From positions 3,333,029 to 3,397,028 of the forward strand of contig OZ026843.1 of the NCBI GenBank assembly GCA_964023205.1: a stretch of 64,000 bases of DNA, written 5' to 3'. This DNA is from Lutraria lutraria (lineage: Eukaryota > Mollusca > Bivalvia > Venerida > Mactridae). This document shows, piece by piece, positions 11,956 to 25,700 of this stretch (its first letter is position 1; every line of letters starts with the position of its first letter). A program made the position numbers and the translations under genes. The notes under the pieces were generated by a model. The model made no database searches. It worked only from the letters and a program-made list of their open reading frames with translations, and was not told where the DNA came from.

Positions 11956-12612
11956 GATTGAATTGTATTCTGTGTTCGTGTATTAAAGAGTCAGAAAATG
12001 CTCAACAACATGGGTCAGTTTTCATTTAACTTTCGACCGAGACACTCTATTTTCACTTTAAAGTGAACTTTGAACTTTATTGCAAAAATAATACTTTCTA
12101 AACTTGATCTTTATGTGTAGACATATTTGGTCAATATTAAAATTCGGCTGCGGTCGTCTCATGTTTCGCTCTATTTCTACATGTATACATGCGCTGTCTT
12201 TAATGGATACCTAACGTTTTTTTGTACACTAATTTGTTTATTTAACGCATATTTGATCTACATAGTGTCTTTATTTCAGACTTAATACATTCAGCTAAAT
12301 TATGCTGTCGGAATGATGCATTTAATATGCCATAATTGTCTGCTTAAAATTAACTTAGAAACAGCAAAAGACAATATATGAGATTTGAGCTTGGAGACCG
12401 ATCTCAAGTTTTATAACATTGATCCCTGGTGTATATGTTCTGTTATTTCCCTACCTTTATCTAAACAGGAGGACTTGTTGTGGATCTGTCTTGTAGCCAA
12501 ATCATTCAGAGATAAGTCCGGATTGTCTAAATGTTCAACTCGTCATGAATCGTTGAAATCGTGGCATATCACGTGACCAAGCGATTAACTAAATGAGTCC
12601 TAATCGCATAAA

Positions 12613-12832
12613 TACAGTCAAACCTGTGTTAGTGGCCTCACCTCCGAAAAATGGTAATCTTGTGAATAAAAACCACCTCCGAATAAATGCCATTCTGTGA
12701 ATGAAGGACATTCCTTTAAAACAGTCGTTGATTATTTATTTAGAACAATATGACCTCTGAGTAAAGGACACCTGTCAATAAAGGTAACATTTTGTCTTTC
12801 CTAAGCGTCCCTTCGTTCACAGAGTTGACTTA
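12613..12832. mobile_element. pogo/Tc1-like MITE, about 220 bp
   Basis: Starts TACAGTCAAACCTGTG and ends CACAGAGTTGACTTA, an imperfect terminal inverted repeat with TA ends. The interior (CACCTCCGAATAAA, GTCGTTGATTATTT, CACCTGTCAATAAAGG) is shared with 29,798-29,977 and 61,622-61,799, so three copies of one family lie in the window. Confidence 0.8.
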
Positions 12833-14458
12833 ACATGCATTTTCTACAAGTTGTTTATGCCTTCTTTACCTTCGCACCGAATAGGACATTTGTACTTCAT
12901 ACTTGTTCGTTATTTGCTTATTTCGAATATGTCGAGGGATTTCAATGTGTGTTTGACGCAAATACAGAGATAATACAAGTACTTTCAAACGACAATGACT
13001 CTTATAAATTCTTTGCGGTATTTTTTCCGTTTCACGTCATCACTTATATCTTCTTTTAAAAATCAAGTTTCATAATGGTATTGGCTATTCATCGCCATAT
13101 AATCAAATCTCGGATATCACAATGATCAATTCCCCATTTAAAATCACAAATGTACGTTTGATTTGGCGAACAAAAGGTGACATATCTGAAATAAACATTA
13201 CACAATAGTAGAAACTCATGGTCACAATTCACGGGCTAACCTATAAGTACAAAGTTTATGAACCATACAATATACCTATTTAAAAGTATTAATTAACATC
13301 TTTTGAAGTTTCTTTAATAGAGCAAAGAAATCATAGAAACTGAGTAACTGAATGGTATATTGTATATTGAATTTGGAAGCCGTGTTCAAATATCATGCTT
13401 TGGTAAACACCTGTGTGCGAGGTTTGTCCCAGACAATCGCGATCGCGAACATTTCAAATAAACTTTCATTACAGCGTCCGAATTCAATGAAAACGTGTGA
13501 TTCAAATATTGAAGCATCGACAAATATTTTTGTAAAATTAAAATGATTTCGTTTGGTAATGAATGATACATCTTTGTACGAATTAAAACTCTAAACATCC
13601 GACGTTAGCAGCAGTATCTAATAAACATTAAATATAATAATATTCTTTATTTAACGAGGGTATGTATAAACATATTATATACAAATATATATGACGTCAT
13701 AAATTACCATATGGCCTTCAGACAACACATGCAAAAACAGAAAAGAAGACATGTAAACATTAGACTAAGTGAAATATATATTAAGATATTTACAGACTCT
13801 TAAAAAATCTAAAAAATCATTAGTCCCTTTTTGTAACAAGTGCATGCATGTATATTTCAGTCATATTGCGTATTTAGTACATATTGATTCAGAGAATTCT
13901 TAAAATATGAAATTTTAAATGTTAAACATACTGAAAGTGGGATAATGTTCAAATTTTCGTAGACATGAATGAGAAAGATCTTTTTACATAATTAGTACTA
14001 TGTTTATGTGTTCGTCAATATACTCAGGACAAAAGTAATGCTGTGATTTAAAAAAAAAAACAGAGCAATACCACGTAATAATGACATCAATTTTTAAATG
14101 CTAACCAATTTAGAAAATTTTATGATTGGTCAAGATTTTTTTTACAAATAATTTTCGTTACACGTAATTACAGTGTCTTTCTTTCATTTCGTGCAGCAAT
14201 AGTCCATTGATGACACTGATATGTATGCATTGTAAAATAATATTTCCATGTCATCAGATAGAAACGGGACTATTCTTTTCTAAACAATATTTAGAATTAA
14301 TATTAGAGCAAACTTTTAAGACCTAATATCAAGACTTGAGTGCGTGACCTAATTCGACGATCGGAACTCCTCGGTATTTGTCTAAAGAAAGTGTCACAGA
14401 CATAATAGGCTGTCCGCCATTATGTTGTTGTTGTCCACGGGCTGCCGAAGTTTCGATC
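12833..14458. other. intergenic, possible LINE 3' end
   Basis: AT-rich with no supported gene. A stretch near 13,636-13,830 (ATTCTTTATTTAACGAGGGT and on) resembles the antisense 3' end of the L2/CR1-type LINE at 34.5 kb, and may be a truncated copy. This is weak. Confidence 0.35.
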
Positions 14459-14481
14459 ATGGCTGACTCTGGGAACCCAAC
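14459..14481 (+). CDS. possible short first exon (MADSGNP)
   Basis: ATGGCTGACTCTGGGAACCC follows GCCGCCATTATG-like 5' leader sequence and is cut by a consensus donor GTACGT at 14,482. Its phase (2) does not fit the next candidate exon, so its partner is unknown. It could be chance. Confidence 0.2.
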
Positions 14482-14501
14482 GTACGTTTTTTAATAGGAA
14501 A

Positions 14502-14699
14502 TTGATGCTCATTATTCTGAGAATGATTATTGAAAAACGAGTACCTTGTATTGAAAAAGTAGTGACCGGAAACCAAATTACCAAAACTTGTGACCCTACA
14601 CTTACTTACGAGGCGTATTTCCCAGTTACGGAAATGCCCGAGTATTTACGATTGCTAATTGGACTGCCAGCTGATAAGTGGTGTTCACAGGGTAAAATA
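14502..14699 (+). CDS. candidate exon, Cys-containing, unknown domain
   Basis: An open frame reads through KRVPCIEKVVTGNQITKTCD and EAYFPVTEMPEYLRLLIGLP to a possible donor CAGG|GTAAAA just before 14,700. Composition and codon use look more coding-like than the surroundings, and the phase at the donor (1) matches candidate exon 15,653-15,727. I do not recognise the domain. The 5' limit is not certain because several ATG codons precede it. Confidence 0.35.
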
Positions 14700-14711
14700 A
14701 CGGAATTTTAG

Positions 14712-15652
14712 GAATTTAAGTTCAAGCCATTAAAGAAACTTCGTAAAAAAAATCAGTACGAGAACCGCAAATAATCTTTCTCGATACGCATATTTTTTCA
14801 TATCTACCTTTTAAATATACAATATGCTATCTTCGTCAAACTAATACCTATATAATTGTTTTACTTTAACACTGTTTTACTGCGTCTTGGTTCAAAATTA
14901 AAAAAAATAATAAAATAAGAATTCCCTACCTACCTACCAACTTTAATTTTAGGCAGAGTTAGGCAAATTATAGAATCTTTTCCTTTAGGCTTCAACTAAA
15001 ACAGCACAGCAAGCATTCAAATAGTCGTCATTTTATGTTTACATATCAATACAAACGATCCTATTAAATTTTCGTCGCGAAATCGATCGACCATACAGTA
15101 AATTATTTAATTGATGGTTACACAGCATTGACAGATTTAAATCTATATTAGTGAGCAGTGATGTTACACTAATAATGTGTTCGAGAATAATATTTATATG
15201 GATTATCAGGCTGGCAATTTTCGGAAATGTTGGTAAGTTTGTGGTCAACACTCTTTCATTTCCATTATGCTTAAATACAAATTGGCAAGTTTTGTTGTCG
15301 AAAAGTTTCGCCGCTTAATTGATACTTCATTATTTACTAGTATTTTGTACATTTATAAGTACGCCCTGTATTATTTATCAATAAAACAAGTAACAACATA
15401 GCTTAAGTGAATAAAATACATTACACACTTTCATTTGTTAAAAAACGTTCAAGTGGGCATTAAATGATTCGATTATAAAAGTATACATCATACAAAATGG
15501 GGAATTAATACATGTATGTAATACTTGCAAATATTTGCGGTAACCCAAATGGGTAAATCAAGGATAGCATACCCTCTACAACTGTTTAACATTGGAATTT
15601 GAACAAAACAAACAGTGTAATTTTGTCACCAACATATCATATTTCTTTTCAG
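14712..15652. other. no gene seen
   Basis: AT-rich; probable intron or intergenic. Confidence 0.4.
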
Positions 15653-15727
15653 TTGAATCATGTGGCAACACTCATTTTGGAGAGAACAATCCGAACAGTA
15701 AGCACCATTCTTTGGAGTCCAATTCAG
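15653..15727 (+). CDS. candidate 75-nt phase-1 exon
   Basis: Bounded by a pyrimidine-rich acceptor (ATTTCTTTTCAG) and a strong donor (CAG|GTAAGT). In phase 1 it reads ESCGNTHFGENNPNSKHHSL. It starts and ends in phase 1, like the candidate at 14.5 kb and the first clear exon of the cadherin-like gene at 19,583. It could therefore be a 5' exon of that gene, with the 56-bp array in the intron between them. Another frame is also open, so coding status is not proven. Confidence 0.35.
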
Positions 15728-15781
15728 GTAAGTCTCTTTTTTAACCATTACAATATGTATCAGTGGACTTAACGCTGATTC

Positions 15782-15935
15782 TCGACGTAATTTCAGCTTT
15801 ATACAATGGTATGTTCACCTGATCAGTTTTCCTAGACTGTATTCTAACCTGCAGTACCAATAGATTACCTTGTCAGCAACTTCTCTACCTATGGAGGAAA
15901 ATCGACAATTTAAAGTTGACATTAACGGAAGAATG
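15782..15935 (-). mobile_element. SINE body copy
   Basis: Shares with 11,725-11,955 the ordered blocks around CAGTACYAA, AACTTCTC and TGGAGGAAAATCGACA. No intact tRNA-like head is seen, so it is truncated. Confidence 0.5.
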
Positions 15936-16362
15936 TTTTTGGAGAATGGGAGACATGGTTTGTTTTCAATAGTATTTCATCAATACATTGGCAGGTAAAT
16001 GCTGGTGAAAATAGGCGTTTGACTTGAAATATGGTCCCTTGAAACTTTAAATTATGTATGATTCATGATAGGACATCAATTGGTTACCGTCTCGTAAAAT
16101 AAAAATGCCCGGGAAAGGTCATATTAATCAAGTTCGTTGTGGTTTGTTATCAATAACGGTCGGGCGCACGTGGCGATTACATGTCAACTAGCGTTTTTTG
16201 TTGTTGGTGTTTTCCGTTTTTTTTTAATTTTATAGCGAAATATAAACACGTTTTAATATACCTGATAGTCAATTATCTAAATCAGAACCATATCTGTGAG
16301 ATGTTATTTTTATCAAATTGAACTACATTTTTTTTGTATTTATGTTTATCTGTTGTTAAAAG

Positions 16363-16430
16363 GCCCATTCAGCAGTTATGGTCATTTCAGAGCCGCCTCA
16401 GAGACAAGGAAGATCAGATACAAGATAATC
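16363..16430. repeat. dispersed repeat, copy 1 (other at 27,769)
   Basis: AAAGGCCCATTCAGCAGTTA, GTCATTTCAGAGCCGCC and CAGAGACA match 27,769-27,815 (GGCCCATTTGACAG, GTCATTTCAGATCCGCCCC, AGAGAGA). The class is unknown. Confidence 0.55.
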
Positions 16431-16572
16431 TGGCATTTTAATTCCTAGCCTTATTTCGAATAGTTTTCCTGGTTCTTTATCGTGTCCGGTGTAAAGCACC
16501 GACGACAACATCGACGACAACACCGACGACACATTTCAACACAGTTTAAAAGAAATAAGACATCTGCGAAAA

Positions 16573-17871
16573 CACGTTTACAGTTGGACAAACATGTACA
16601 CGATTAAGAGAATATTTATTACAGAATGTACATTTACAGTTGGACAAACATGTACACGATTAAGAGAATATTTATTACAGAATGTACGCTTACAGTTGGA
16701 CAAACATGTACACGATTTAGAGAATATTTATTACAGAATGTACGCTTACAGTTGGACAAACATGTACACGATTTAGAGAATATTTATTACAGAATGTACG
16801 CTTACAGTTGGACAAACATGTACACGATTTAGAGAATATTTATTACAGAATGTACGCTTACAGTTGGACAAACATGTACACGATTTAGAGAATATTTATT
16901 ACAGAATGTACGCTTACAGTTGGACAAACATGTACACGATTAAGAAAATATTTATTACAGAATGTACGCTTACAGTTAGACAAACATGTACACGATTAAG
17001 AAAATATTTATTACAGAATGTACGCTTACAGTTGGACAAACATGTATACGATTTAGAGAATATTTATTACAGAATGTACGCTTACAGTTAGACAAACATG
17101 TACACGATTTAGAGAATATTTATTACAGAATGTACGCTTACAGTTAGACAAACATGTACACGATTAAGAGAATATTTATTACAGAATGTACGCTTACAGT
17201 TGGACAAACATGTACACGATTAAGAGAATATTTATTACAGAATGTACATTTACAGTTGGACAAACATGTACACGATTAAGAGAATATTTATTACAGAATG
17301 TACGCTTACAGTTGGACAAACATGTACACGATTAAGAGAATATTTATTACAGAATGTACGCTTACAGTTGGACAAACATGTACACGATTAAGAGAATATT
17401 TATTACAGAATGTACGCTTACAGTTGGACAAACATGTACACGATTAAGAGAATATTTATTACAGAATGTACGCTTACAGTTGGACAAATATGTACACGAT
17501 TTAGAGAATATTTATTACAGAATGTACGTTTACAGTTAGACAAACATGTACACGATTAAGAGAATATTTATTACAGAATGTACGTTTACAGTTAGACAAA
17601 CATGTACACGATTAAGAGAATATTTATTACAGAATGTACGCTTACAGTTAGACAAACATGTACACGATTAAGAGAATATTTATTACAGAATGTACGTTTA
17701 CAGTTAGACAAACATGTACACGATTAAGAGAATATTTATTACAGAATGTACATTTACAGTTGGACAAACATGTACACGATTTAGAGAATATTTATTACAG
17801 AATGTACGTTTACAGTTGGACAAACATGTACACGATTAAGAGAATATTTATTACAGAATGTACGTTTTCAG
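16573..17871. repeat. 56-bp tandem array, about 23 copies
   Basis: A 56-bp unit (ACAGTTGGACAAACATGTAC, then ACGATTAAGAGAATATTTAT and TACAGAATGTACGCTT) is repeated with point variants: TTGGAC/TTAGAC, GATTAAG/GATTTAG, GTACGCTT/GTACGTTT/GTACATTT. Short frames of 60-100 codons inside it are by-products of the unit. The last unit decays into unique sequence (TTTTCAGTCGCTG). Confidence 0.95.
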
Positions 17872-19311
17872 TCGCTGACAGCAAATTAATAGAAAGTTCA
17901 CAAATATCAATTAAACAAGTTGTATGGTGGGCTTTCTCCGTTTTAAATTTAGAAGTGATGTTAATTGAGTAATTTACTGATACATGTATAACAATCATCC
18001 TTAAATATTGAAATGCCCACACTTTTCTGTGATAATGATCGGGTACTTTTCTAAATTATAAGTTTACACAACACACGTAACATGTATTTGAGGGATTGAT
18101 TTTTTACACAAAGGATCGAAAGGTAAAAAAGTTCTTTAGAACGAATAACAATACAGAACACTTAGACATTTGATAACTTCATTGTGCTGACATTTATTGA
18201 TGAAAACCATGAGATAATACGGCAAAATCGTCTTATTATATTTAAAAAAAAACTCTGTCGATTTAATAGATTTTGATATTTTCCTGATTCCATCAGATTG
18301 TCTCATTAAGAACGTGTCACAAATTCTGCATATTATTTACGAGCGGACAATCCTAATCAGTGATCGTATGTTCAAAATGTCGTGCAAATGAGCCCTTTCT
18401 TCATTAAAGTTAATTTTGAGTTGAATTTGTTTTTGTGTGTATAGAATCTATAACATTTTTACCATCATAGCTGTGTTACTATATCACATAGGTGTTTATA
18501 TTCAATTTCAAATCAATTCAATTCGAAATTTATTGGCATGACCATAATATACTTGGTGTTGCCAATCCATGTTATTGCATGGTTTAGCACCCTCACAATA
18601 CACGGAGAAAAGCATGGAATATACAAATCAAACATTAAATCAATAACCCTAGGTGTATAAAACGATGAATATTATCAACAATATAAAGTGTCATAGATTC
18701 ACTAGTAGCATATCAATGTACCTATACAGAGAATAATCCTCAGTAAAACTACAGTTATCAGCATTATATAAGTATGATTATATAAAAACATACTATTAAT
18801 GTTATAACAATTCGTTAAATTGTAGAATAATGCATATATTGACAAAATAATCTCATTAAGGATAATAACCATTTATAGTAAATACTATTAATTATTCGAA
18901 AACCTGGTCTTATCCGAAATGAAATCAAAGGTCTGAAAGTACTTGAAGTGTCCTAGTAATAATTCTCAACACACATCAAATATTTATACGCCATTCGGTC
19001 GTTTTTATTACATTTTTTTGTAATTTGCCTATAGATGTACATGTATTGACGAATGTTATGAATTACTCGATTACAATTTTGCTTAGCTTTCTGATTTTGA
19101 ACTGCTTGCACATTTATTTATTTGTTTTTTGAGTGTATACCGTTGAATTGTAAAATAAGAACTTTTTTCGTAGTCGGAAGGTTACATGAAGCTATTCGGT
19201 GAGAAATTCCGGACCGAGTATTTAAATCTACAAATATTATTGTTCTTTCCGAACAACAAACACTATTTTCGGTTACTATAATTATACTATCTTTCTGTTG
19301 ACGAATACATT
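17872..19311. other. no gene seen; probable antisense LINE 3' end at 18.5-18.7 kb
   Basis: 18,505-18,700 (CAATTCGAAATTTATTGGCA and following) has the look of a 3' end of a CR1/L2-type LINE in antisense. The rest is AT-rich without coding signal. Confidence 0.4.
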
Positions 19312-19350
19312 ATGGCGTTGAAAACTTGTCTGTTAACCTGTATTGTCCTG
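19312..19350 (+). CDS. possible signal-peptide exon
   Basis: ATG at 19,312 begins MALKTCLLTCIVL(VA), a short hydrophobic run that looks like a signal peptide, 230 bp upstream of the first clear extracellular exon. The only in-frame exit before a stop is a poor donor (CTG|GTTGCA), and its phase 0 does not match the phase-1 start at 19,583. It is therefore only a candidate. Confidence 0.25.
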
Positions 19351-19582
19351 GTTGCATAGAACACCATCACCTAAAATGGGGACGTGTAACAAATACATGT
19401 ATTTGTATCTTGAAGGACACAAAACCTTTTAGTTCTATTCCAGTTCTATTTGAGCAATCGTAACTACTCGGGCATTTCCGTAACTGAGAAATACGCACTT
19501 GCTTTAGACAAACGCCGAGGAGTTCCGATTGCTATTTGAAGTACGATTCGTCCCTAAATATGTTCGTACTTTGGATTTACAG

Positions 19583-19753
19583 GATACGGCTATATGATGG
19601 GAGAAACAACATATATCGTGGATTGCTGCGGCGTTGTTGATTCTTGGCAAGCAAACTTTGACGGAGTCTCGGGTTCCAGGACAATATACTTCCAAGTTTG
19701 GAGGGCTTCTGGTGCATTATACGAACTGGTCGGACAAAATTCTATGACGACAA
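19583..19753 (+). CDS. cadherin-like gene, exon: N-terminal module part 1
   Basis: Acceptor TTTACAG, donor A|GTAAGT, phase 1 at both ends. Reads YGYMMGETTYIVDCCGVVDS then TIYFQVWRASGALYELVGQN. I recall similar modules at the N-terminus of bivalve cadherin-repeat proteins; no search was possible. Confidence 0.75.
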
Positions 19754-22700
19754 GTAAGTTACTGATTCTAGAGTAACCAAACACTGATGTTTTCAATAAA
19801 ACGTCAAATTTGTTTTACTCCTTGCAAGTTGGCAAACCTTTGACTTGTGTAATTGATAACATTTTTTTATAGTTAAACCAAAACATATCATTAACTTAAA
19901 TTCGATGAATACTTTATACAAGGTTTGCCTTAATCTGCAAAGGAGTAAAAACACTTATTGCGCAAATATATTGTCGGCCATGGTTATGTTCTGGATTTTG
20001 CTTAAAAATATGTTCATTTTCATGAAAGTATTAAGTATGGCCATAATTAGTGTCGAAACAAAACTATATACCACATTTGGTCGTGTCGTCTATAAATATT
20101 TGACACGTATGGTTGTCCTGGTTTTATGGATATATTACATACACCAAAAATGTACAAAATATTGAACTACATTGTAGTTTATGTATTAAAGAAAGAAATG
20201 TGTTTGTGCAGGACGAAGTCCATGCAACATGTTGGTCGTGAATTCTATAAATACTTGGTATGACATAATAGTTATTTCTGTTTAATGGTCCGGATATATT
20301 TGCACCAACATTTGCACAAAATATTGGACTAGTTTATATATTGAACAAAGAAATCTAATCACTATTTAGGAAAACGTGATATCACTTTATATATATAAAT
20401 ACCTATGCATAAATATATTGATAAGCTTATATGACAACAACAGTCTCACTTTACTTAGTTTTAATTTGCTAAGTTCGATCTTATACCATTATTTTTACAT
20501 TATACACAAACAGAATTGCTATTCTATTCATTATGCGATTATATTTATTAAATACTCATGTACTCGGACTTGAAACTGTATGTATAGAATATATGTGTAA
20601 TAATTATTATATTATGACGATTCGCTACTATGCTCAAGTCTAAAATAAAGTTTTTGTTCTGTTCTTTTTAATGGCTAGGTTCTGATGGAGAACAAACACT
20701 TACTGTAGGAACGGCAGATCAGATATCAATTAAAAGTGGGGACAGATGGGGATGGTGTGTATACATACATGTATCTTTTTGTTCGCTTCGTTATGTACAT
20801 GTGTGCATATTAAACGAATTTACCGATATGACATTTAAGTATACTAAAATCATTTTACAAGTACGCATGCGTTAGGAAATACCCAAAACTATTCTGCTAT
20901 TGGTATAGAAAGACCTGCACTTCATTTCGTTTCTTTGACTGTGTTTGAAGAACTGCTAACCAAGAGTTTAAGTAATTTCCTTATTTTGGATAATATTTTC
21001 ATGTCTCGGTGTCGCGTGTTATGTAAGACAAACATTTAACTTTAACTTTCGTTTTCGCTGTCATTCTTTTCTCACTATAAGTCATGAAATCGCTATTCAA
21101 AGCACCTCCGCTGAATCAAGAAAACCCTACCTGTTGGCGCGACTTTAAACTGAAGAAAAAATCAAAGCACTGAGAGGACTGTTGTTGGCTTTCTTTGCAG
21201 TGCTTAGTCTGGAGTTCCTTCCCCTTACACTATGTTAGCGGGTCAGGCAAAGCGCAATAATGGCGGCGTCCTCTGTACATTCTAAAGTATGGGTATCTTC
21301 TTATATTAAGTGATCAAGTGTTTGTGAGGGTTGGTAATGATTCCTATTCATATAAAATATATCATAGATATCCATTTTTTAGATGATCACAAATGATTTT
21401 TTGGAAACTATAAAGACTCACGTCCGAAATTATAGCTACGTCATGAAAATATGTATTATCAAAAAAATAAGAATGATCATTAAAATATCTCGCCGCCGTA
21501 TCAATATTAGCATATAAACAATTATGATTAGGCATAACATCACGTATGATCAGTCAAAATGAGATTATTCCGTTGCCTGTGCATTGCCACTGAAGGCCGC
21601 CATTACTGAGCTTTGCCTGACGTAATTGTAGAGCACGTCCGGGAACCAGACTATGCAGTGGATACATGTATTTTACAAATCCAACTTTGTTGTTAACTTT
21701 TCATGGAAGGGTATGAGCGATCGCGACCCGGATAACTAGAACTGTGGAGGTATGAGTATCGATACTCGCACAGCCGTTACGTGATATACATAATGATGAA
21801 GCTAATTATTCGCAGGTGGACTGACGGCACTGATATCATAACGTATAAGTCAGGTGGAGGCGAAGAAGATAATAATTACTTAATGTCACTGGCGTCAACT
21901 AGTGTTGGAAGTGCAATTTCCTGGAGCTCAGCTACCTTAGAAAATGACCGTTCTTACGGAATAAGAATGAATGTCCAAAGTAGTAAGTATCGAAAAAGAA
22001 AAAAATCCTATATATGTCCAATATAAGTATAGAAAAAATAAGTGTTTTTAACAAATTCGTGTGTTTCTATATATTTTGTAAATCGATGTTTTGCAAATGT
22101 ATTTTGGAACTTCGCAGTCACAATATTCATTTCATCACAAAATACGTTAGAATAATGTAATTAAACATATCTTAGTCTCCCAGAAAACAAGACATTCAAA
22201 CAAAATACCCCACCTTGTCGCATGAATCCATAAATCAAACATCATGACGTATATCAATATAGACACAACTACATTTTGTCCCTGAAAATAAAAGGACTCA
22301 CAAAAATAACAGAAAAATCTTTTTCCCTGACCAGTTCCAAATAACCATCACATTCGGCATAATAATTATATTAATACAGTTTATTTGCCCACCTATGTGT
22401 TTTGGTCAATAATATTTTAATGTTTTGCAAAAATCTATTTCTAGTCATTTATGTAGTATTATGTTTTATCTTGGCAATATTCGTCATTTAGAAAATTAAA
22501 ATGGCATGTTCACACTACTCTTGTTTTGTGATCTTTTATTATTGTAACACATATGAACGAACACAATATTATGATAACCTATTACTTAGATGTGTGGTAT
22601 GGGATAGGAAGGTAAGATTCACTGTAAGTAGCACTTTGGCAATGCTTACTACATACAACGACTTACATTGTATATATACATAACTCATACACAGTATACA

Positions 22701-25700
22701 TTTTGTACTTCATATATACGCCACATACAATTGATCATGTTGCTTTTCCTAAACTCGGCATAATGCAGTACTACAAACAATTAAGAATTCATTAAACATC
22801 TTTAATAAACAAATGAATAAACATCTGGTAAGCATCTGTGCTCAAAGATGAATGAAATCATTTGCACGAGAAATCACACACTTTTGTTAACAGCCAATAC
22901 TCAAGGTTCATTGATCATAACAACATATATTAGCCAACCAAGTAACTTGTCATCAAGTAACACAAGAACCAATGTACTTCGGATTAAACAGCACGTAGTA
23001 TGCTATGCATCTAAACCAATCATGGGATTTTTTCTGACATATTCTTGAAATCAAACGTCAGAAAAGAAACTAAATCTCCGACAATAAATCAACAGCCGAA
23101 GTAATCTGTCGGTTCACGCCAATAGCCATTCATCATACAGAAACCGAAAATAAAAAATAATCGTTCATTTATATATTTCAAGATGATGCTCCGACATTCA
23201 CTAACGTACCATCTACAGTCACGATAGCAGCTTCAACTGTCAGTGGAACTTCCTTGCACACTGTCTCCGTTAGTGACGTCAATACTGATGACGTCAGTTC
23301 TCTTTCTGTGTCAATGACGACATCAACAACAAAGTATAATTTCGATACGTCGACATGTAAGTAGAAACTAGAAGGTTCAAGCTTTTGAGAAAAAATGCAT
23401 CCAAATTATGGGTATTCAGCATCACGACTTTGATAGAGAGCTCCTTCTCCGAATAACTATTCAGACCGGTTCCCCTACATCAGTACTTGTACATAAATTG
23501 TTATTAAAATTTTCATTTTGGTTTCAACTTAAGATATCCCCACCGTTTGATCGGACCTCTACGATGCCAACAAATATACTAATGAATACACTGTATTATA
23601 CATTTAAATTCTCTTCAGTTATCGTGACATTGGCATCGACTCTTTCCGGTGTGTCTGATATGGATACTTTGGATTTCGAAGTTGTAGACCAGTGTAGCAA
23701 TACAGCCACTGCTACTCTTACAGTATCTATAACGAACCAGGTATGACAAAATACGGTCATTAAAAATGGTGATTTTTCTGTCACAACACATTACATTTTG
23801 GTATAACAAAATCCCAAATTTTACTTTTATCACAGGATCAAGATTTAAGATCGATCATTAAATACATTAAAAATCGTAAAAACAAGTGTTGGAAATTATT
23901 TCATTTACGAGGTAACAAAATGTTCAATTAAAACTGATAAAAATAAGACATATTTTATCTATAAACGCGTACAGTATATTTCGTATACATCTTTAATGTC
24001 TTACTGTTTAAGCTAATTAAAATTGAAAATTGAACCTGGTGCTGACGAAGGGAAAGAAGGAGAAAAAAATGGTGAAAGGCAATTTGGGAGGAAATTGTTG
24101 ATGCTAATGACACGATGGGAAGGAGTTGGAACATCATCCGCTCCCCATACATGGGCAAACATAACCAATTCCTGTTATATCATATCAAATAATATATTCA
24201 GAAGATCTGAGCCATTTTTAACCTCTAGGGTAAATGGGATACATTCAATAAAGAACCGAATTACGGTTTCCACTCGGGCTTATGCACCCTTCGAACCAAA
24301 GTCCATTGGCAACAACATCCTGAGTTCGCAGTGGGCTCTGAAATAGCTAGTGCAATAAAACAACTTTGCATGCTTGATCTTATAAAACTGTTTACAATTT
24401 GTGTTATGGATGAAGATTACTGAATGTTTAACTGAAGCACGTTTATTTTCTAAAAAGCCACCAGCGATTACAAGTCTTCCATTCTCGAATAGTACAAGCG
24501 AAGACACGACTGCGGAAACACTACTGCATACTATTGCAACCACAGATCCAGAAGGAAGCGCTGTCACTTGTTCTATGGCATCATCGGTACCTTCAGCATA
24601 CCCGTTTACTGTCAAACAAATCCCGTCTTCATCATGTAAGTTATTATTATAGTTTAATAAACTATAATTACATGTATATGTAATTGTTGTCTTACGTTCA
24701 GTAGGCGATAGACATTTTTGGTCGAGTGGTTTGTGGTAAACTTGGCTTATCAAACAGACAAAAATATTCATTTGAAATAACCCCAGTTATTCATCCTCTT
24801 TTGCTATCTGTTAGCATCTTGTCAGAAAATGACCCTTCAAAGTGTGAATGTCAAAAGTACACAGCTCGACGAGCAGGAGCGACGTAATGGATGTCTGTCT
24901 AGCTAAATCTTTATCTACACCCCACCACGTTAATTAGCCAAAATGTAGGATAATACCATAATTATACTTGTATGCTTTTGTTGTGAATTTTTCAAGCAGG
25001 AGAAAGAAATATAAAATAACATTCCATCGGGAAAATACAACATAATTTAAAGAATGTTTTTTTCCAGACCGCACGCATATAGGTATAAATGATAGCAAAG
25101 AACTGAATTTTGAAATTGTTCACATGGAAGGGCCCTTTTCGCATGGCTTGTTACACGCTCATGCATGTACTATGGCTGCTGTCATCATCAACCTTGTCCA
25201 CAAGGGGGTGATACGGTGGTTACACACTGGACAACTAAGTGACCCATCTCATCTTCCGTCAGAAATTAACGGGAAGCGGGCGATGCGTGTTTCGGTTCTT
25301 TGCAGCGGGTACGATAAAGAACCAAGAACACTATTCGAAATAAAAATAGGGATATAGATTCTCTGTTCTGTATCTCCTCTCCCTCTCTCTGGGGAGTCCC
25401 TGGGATGACCGTAAACATTGTAGTTATCGAATGGCCGTAAAACAGCATATAAAACATAAACATTGACCACATAGGGTGATGATTAATTGGTAAAAGTATA
25501 CATTCTACAGAAAGGAAAAAAACTTAATATCGAAGAAAACACTTTGAAGAAACATAAAGAAGTATTAAGTGCTATGCTGAATTTTATTAACCGGTATGGT
25601 TACTGATTGATTCTGATCCAAATAATAAGAGTATTTCAACAGATTGTATGCTCTTCTTCAATACGACTACCAATAATGGATTTATTATTATTTTCAGCAT

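Noticed and set aside
16594..17972. Open frames of 60-104 codons in the 56-bp array
   Set aside because: They arise from the repeat unit and begin or end wherever a variant creates a stop.
24023..24346. 107-codon + frame and the opposing 163-codon frame (24,280-24,771)
   Set aside because: They overlap the real exon 24,458-24,635 on the other strand or lie in intron. No splice context or motif.
25124..25357. 77-codon + frame in intron
   Set aside because: No motif and no splice sites. It lies between two exons that join in phase without it.
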